Of a stretch of 32,616 nucleotides of DNA, positions 31,714-32,616 are shown one piece after another. Below the pieces are notes generated by a model that had not been told where the DNA came from, searched no databases, and saw only the letters and a list, made by a program, of their open reading frames with translations. Origin of the DNA: Natrinema mahii (GTDB taxonomy: Archaea > Halobacteriota > Halobacteria > Halobacteriales > Natrialbaceae); contig JHUT02000020.1 in NCBI GenBank assembly GCA_000690595.2, forward strand, positions 1 to 32,616. Reading direction: 5' to 3'. Position numbers and translations under genes: made by a program. Numbering within the stretch: the first letter of the stretch is position 1; every line of letters starts with the position of its first letter.

Positions 31714-31760
31714 GTCGGAGGGTAGGAGAAACCCCGCCCCTTAGGGCCGGGATATCCGAC
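31714..31760. repeat. Nested inverted repeats upstream of the PiT-like gene
   Basis: GTCGGA (31714-31719) pairs with TCCGAC (31755-31760). Inside lies CCCCGCCC-CTTA-GGGCCGGG, which pairs over 8 positions with one mismatch. On the minus strand the inner stem is followed by TTTCTCC, like a terminator for the gene to the right. The forward strand also resembles the subterminal hairpin at the ends of haloarchaeal IS200/IS605-type elements. A second hairpin, GCCGACG/CGTCGGC, spans 31761-31781. Confidence 0.45.
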
Positions 31761-31817
31761 GCCGACGCGGCCGCCGTCGGCAGTCGGTGCCACGCCGACG
31801 ACGGAACTCGAGGCGCG

Positions 31818-32616
31818 CTACTTGCCTGCGGGCCGTACCTTGAAGCCGTAGCGAGTGACGCCTTCCTGCGTGTAGATCCGGCGGATCGTCGTCTCGATTC
31901 GGTCGCCGACGGCAAAGTCGGCGGGATCGGCATCGGTGCCCATCGCCGGGGCGCTGACGGTCTCGTCGCCGCCATCGGTCTCGAGCGCGACGATCGCGGC
32001 CGCGTAGTCGCCCGATTTGGCCTGCTGTTCGGCAAACTCCGGCGGCGCGCCGCCCTGCGAGATGGTCGTGACGGCCTCGATGGTTCCCTCCCCCGCGAGT
32101 TCGACGCGCTCGTACTCGGCGAGCGCCCCGCAGTCGTCACAGGCACCTTCCGGCGGGAACGACAGCGCACCACACGCCGAACAGCGGCCGGCCTCGAGCC
32201 GGTAGCGCTGGGGAAGCGAGCGCCGCCAGGAGGGGACGCTGACGTAGGCACCGCCGCCCGACGGCGGGCCGGTGGTTACGACCCCGCGCTGGCGCAGGTA
32301 CTCCGCGTAGGAGAGTGGATCCCCGCCCTCGAGTGCGGTCACGGCCGGCACATCGCCGTCGGCCGACACAACCACTGCGTCCGCGCCCGCGCCGCTGCCG
32401 TGGGAGACCGCGAGGACGGACTCGTCGCCGTCCGCGAGCGCGCCCGCCAGCGAGACGGGGACGCTCGCAGCGCCGAGGTCGCCCAGTTCGTGGACCGTCG
32501 CGGCGGCCTGGATCTCGTCGGTGCCGACGCCGGCCGCGCCGGCCGCGCGGTAGGGGAGCTTGCCGTCGGGTGCCTGGATCGCGGCCGCCTCGGGGTCGGG
32601 GTCGACCGCGAGGCCG
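31818..32616 (-). CDS. Fused HMG-CoA synthase/thiolase-like and OB-fold zinc-ribbon protein, N-terminus beyond the window
   Basis: The reading frame stays open to the right edge, so the gene's 5' part is missing. The visible N-terminal portion is a thiolase-superfamily C-terminal half (VHELGDLGAASVPVSLAGAL followed by VLAVSHGSGAGADAVVV), as in HMG-CoA synthases. It is joined to a DUF35-type domain with a zinc ribbon (CSACGALSFPPEGACDDCG) and an OB-fold (GEGTIEAVTTISQ, ending VTRYGFKV). In archaea the HMG-CoA synthase and DUF35 proteins form a complex with acetoacetyl-CoA thiolase, and here they are fused. The catalytic Cys lies outside the window, so the activity is not testable. An internal GTG at 32375 should not be used as the start. 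Confidence 0.85.
   Translation of the reverse strand, partial: GLAVDPDPEAAAIQAPDGKLPYRAAGAAGVGTDEIQAAATVHELGDLGAASVPVSLAGALADGDESVLAVSHGSGAGADAVVVSADGDVPAVTALEGGDPLSYAEYLRQRGVVTTGPPSGGGAYVSVPSWRRSLPQRYRLEAGRCSACGALSFPPEGACDDCGALAEYERVELAGEGTIEAVTTISQGGAPPEFAEQQAKSGDYAAAIVALETDGGDETVSAPAMGTDADPADFAVGDRIETTIRRIYTQEGVTRYGFKVRPAGK

Noticed and set aside
1..32616. CRISPR array, rRNA or tRNA genes
   Set aside because: No regularly spaced direct repeats and no conserved rRNA or tRNA cores were found on either strand by eye.

Overview
The window is chromosomal DNA from an extremely halophilic archaeon (class Halobacteria). GC is very high, the predicted proteins are acidic and rich in Asp and Glu, and several hallmark genes are present: a HalOD1 domain protein, a bat-type HTH regulator, archaeal S17e, aMBF1, an ATP-dependent DNA ligase, CofD for F420, short archaeal triosephosphate isomerase and a geranylgeranyl reductase-like flavoprotein. 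The hexamer CTCGAG is very frequent, which would fit the Natrialbaceae, but the genus cannot be fixed from this sequence alone. I see no rRNA, tRNA, CRISPR array or intact insertion sequence.

Layout. Positions 422-6596 carry a split haem-copper oxidase locus. coxB diverges from coxA, coxA is translationally coupled to a small membrane protein gene, and coxC lies about 1.4 kb further on, after a manganese catalase and a tiny zinc-finger gene. Positions 6714-12662 carry a geranylgeranyl reductase-like flavoprotein, a 42-residue membrane protein, a D-2-hydroxyacid dehydrogenase, a UspA protein, a HalOD1 protein downstream of a bat-like regulator, asd and a two-helix membrane protein. Positions 12819-18432 carry S17e, an overlapping CitG-like/DUF447 pair, a cupin, a divergent Nramp-family transporter, and the overlapping pair cofD and a Dus-like TIM barrel.

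Positions 18520-26708 carry a GCS2-type ligase-like gene divergent from DNA ligase, a rhodanese, the tightly coupled chain hisC - adenylate kinase (Fap7-like) - CDP-alcohol phosphatidyltransferase, then aMBF1, tpiA and an unknown acidic protein. Positions 26767-32616 look more accessory. They hold a TIR/zinc-ribbon protein whose end overlaps a convergent zinc-finger/J-domain protein, a hairpin-rich intergenic region, DUF3054, an AT-rich gap, a small membrane protein, an ornithine-cyclodeaminase-family enzyme, a PiT-like permease, and the 3' part of a fused HMG-CoA-synthase/thiolase-like and OB-fold protein that runs off the right edge.

Most genes have a TATA-like box centred about 27-30 bases before the start codon, as expected for leaderless haloarchaeal transcripts. 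At three loci (coxA, the membrane protein gene at 12390, and the UspA gene at 9560) that spacing instead points to an upstream ATG. In each case this ATG opens a reading frame of 17-22 codons that ends overlapping the real gene's start. This is the most unusual recurring pattern in the window and may be a leaderless upstream-ORF coupling arrangement. Other points of note are an Nramp relative lacking the canonical metal-binding motifs, and the structured intergenic stretch at 28083-28404.
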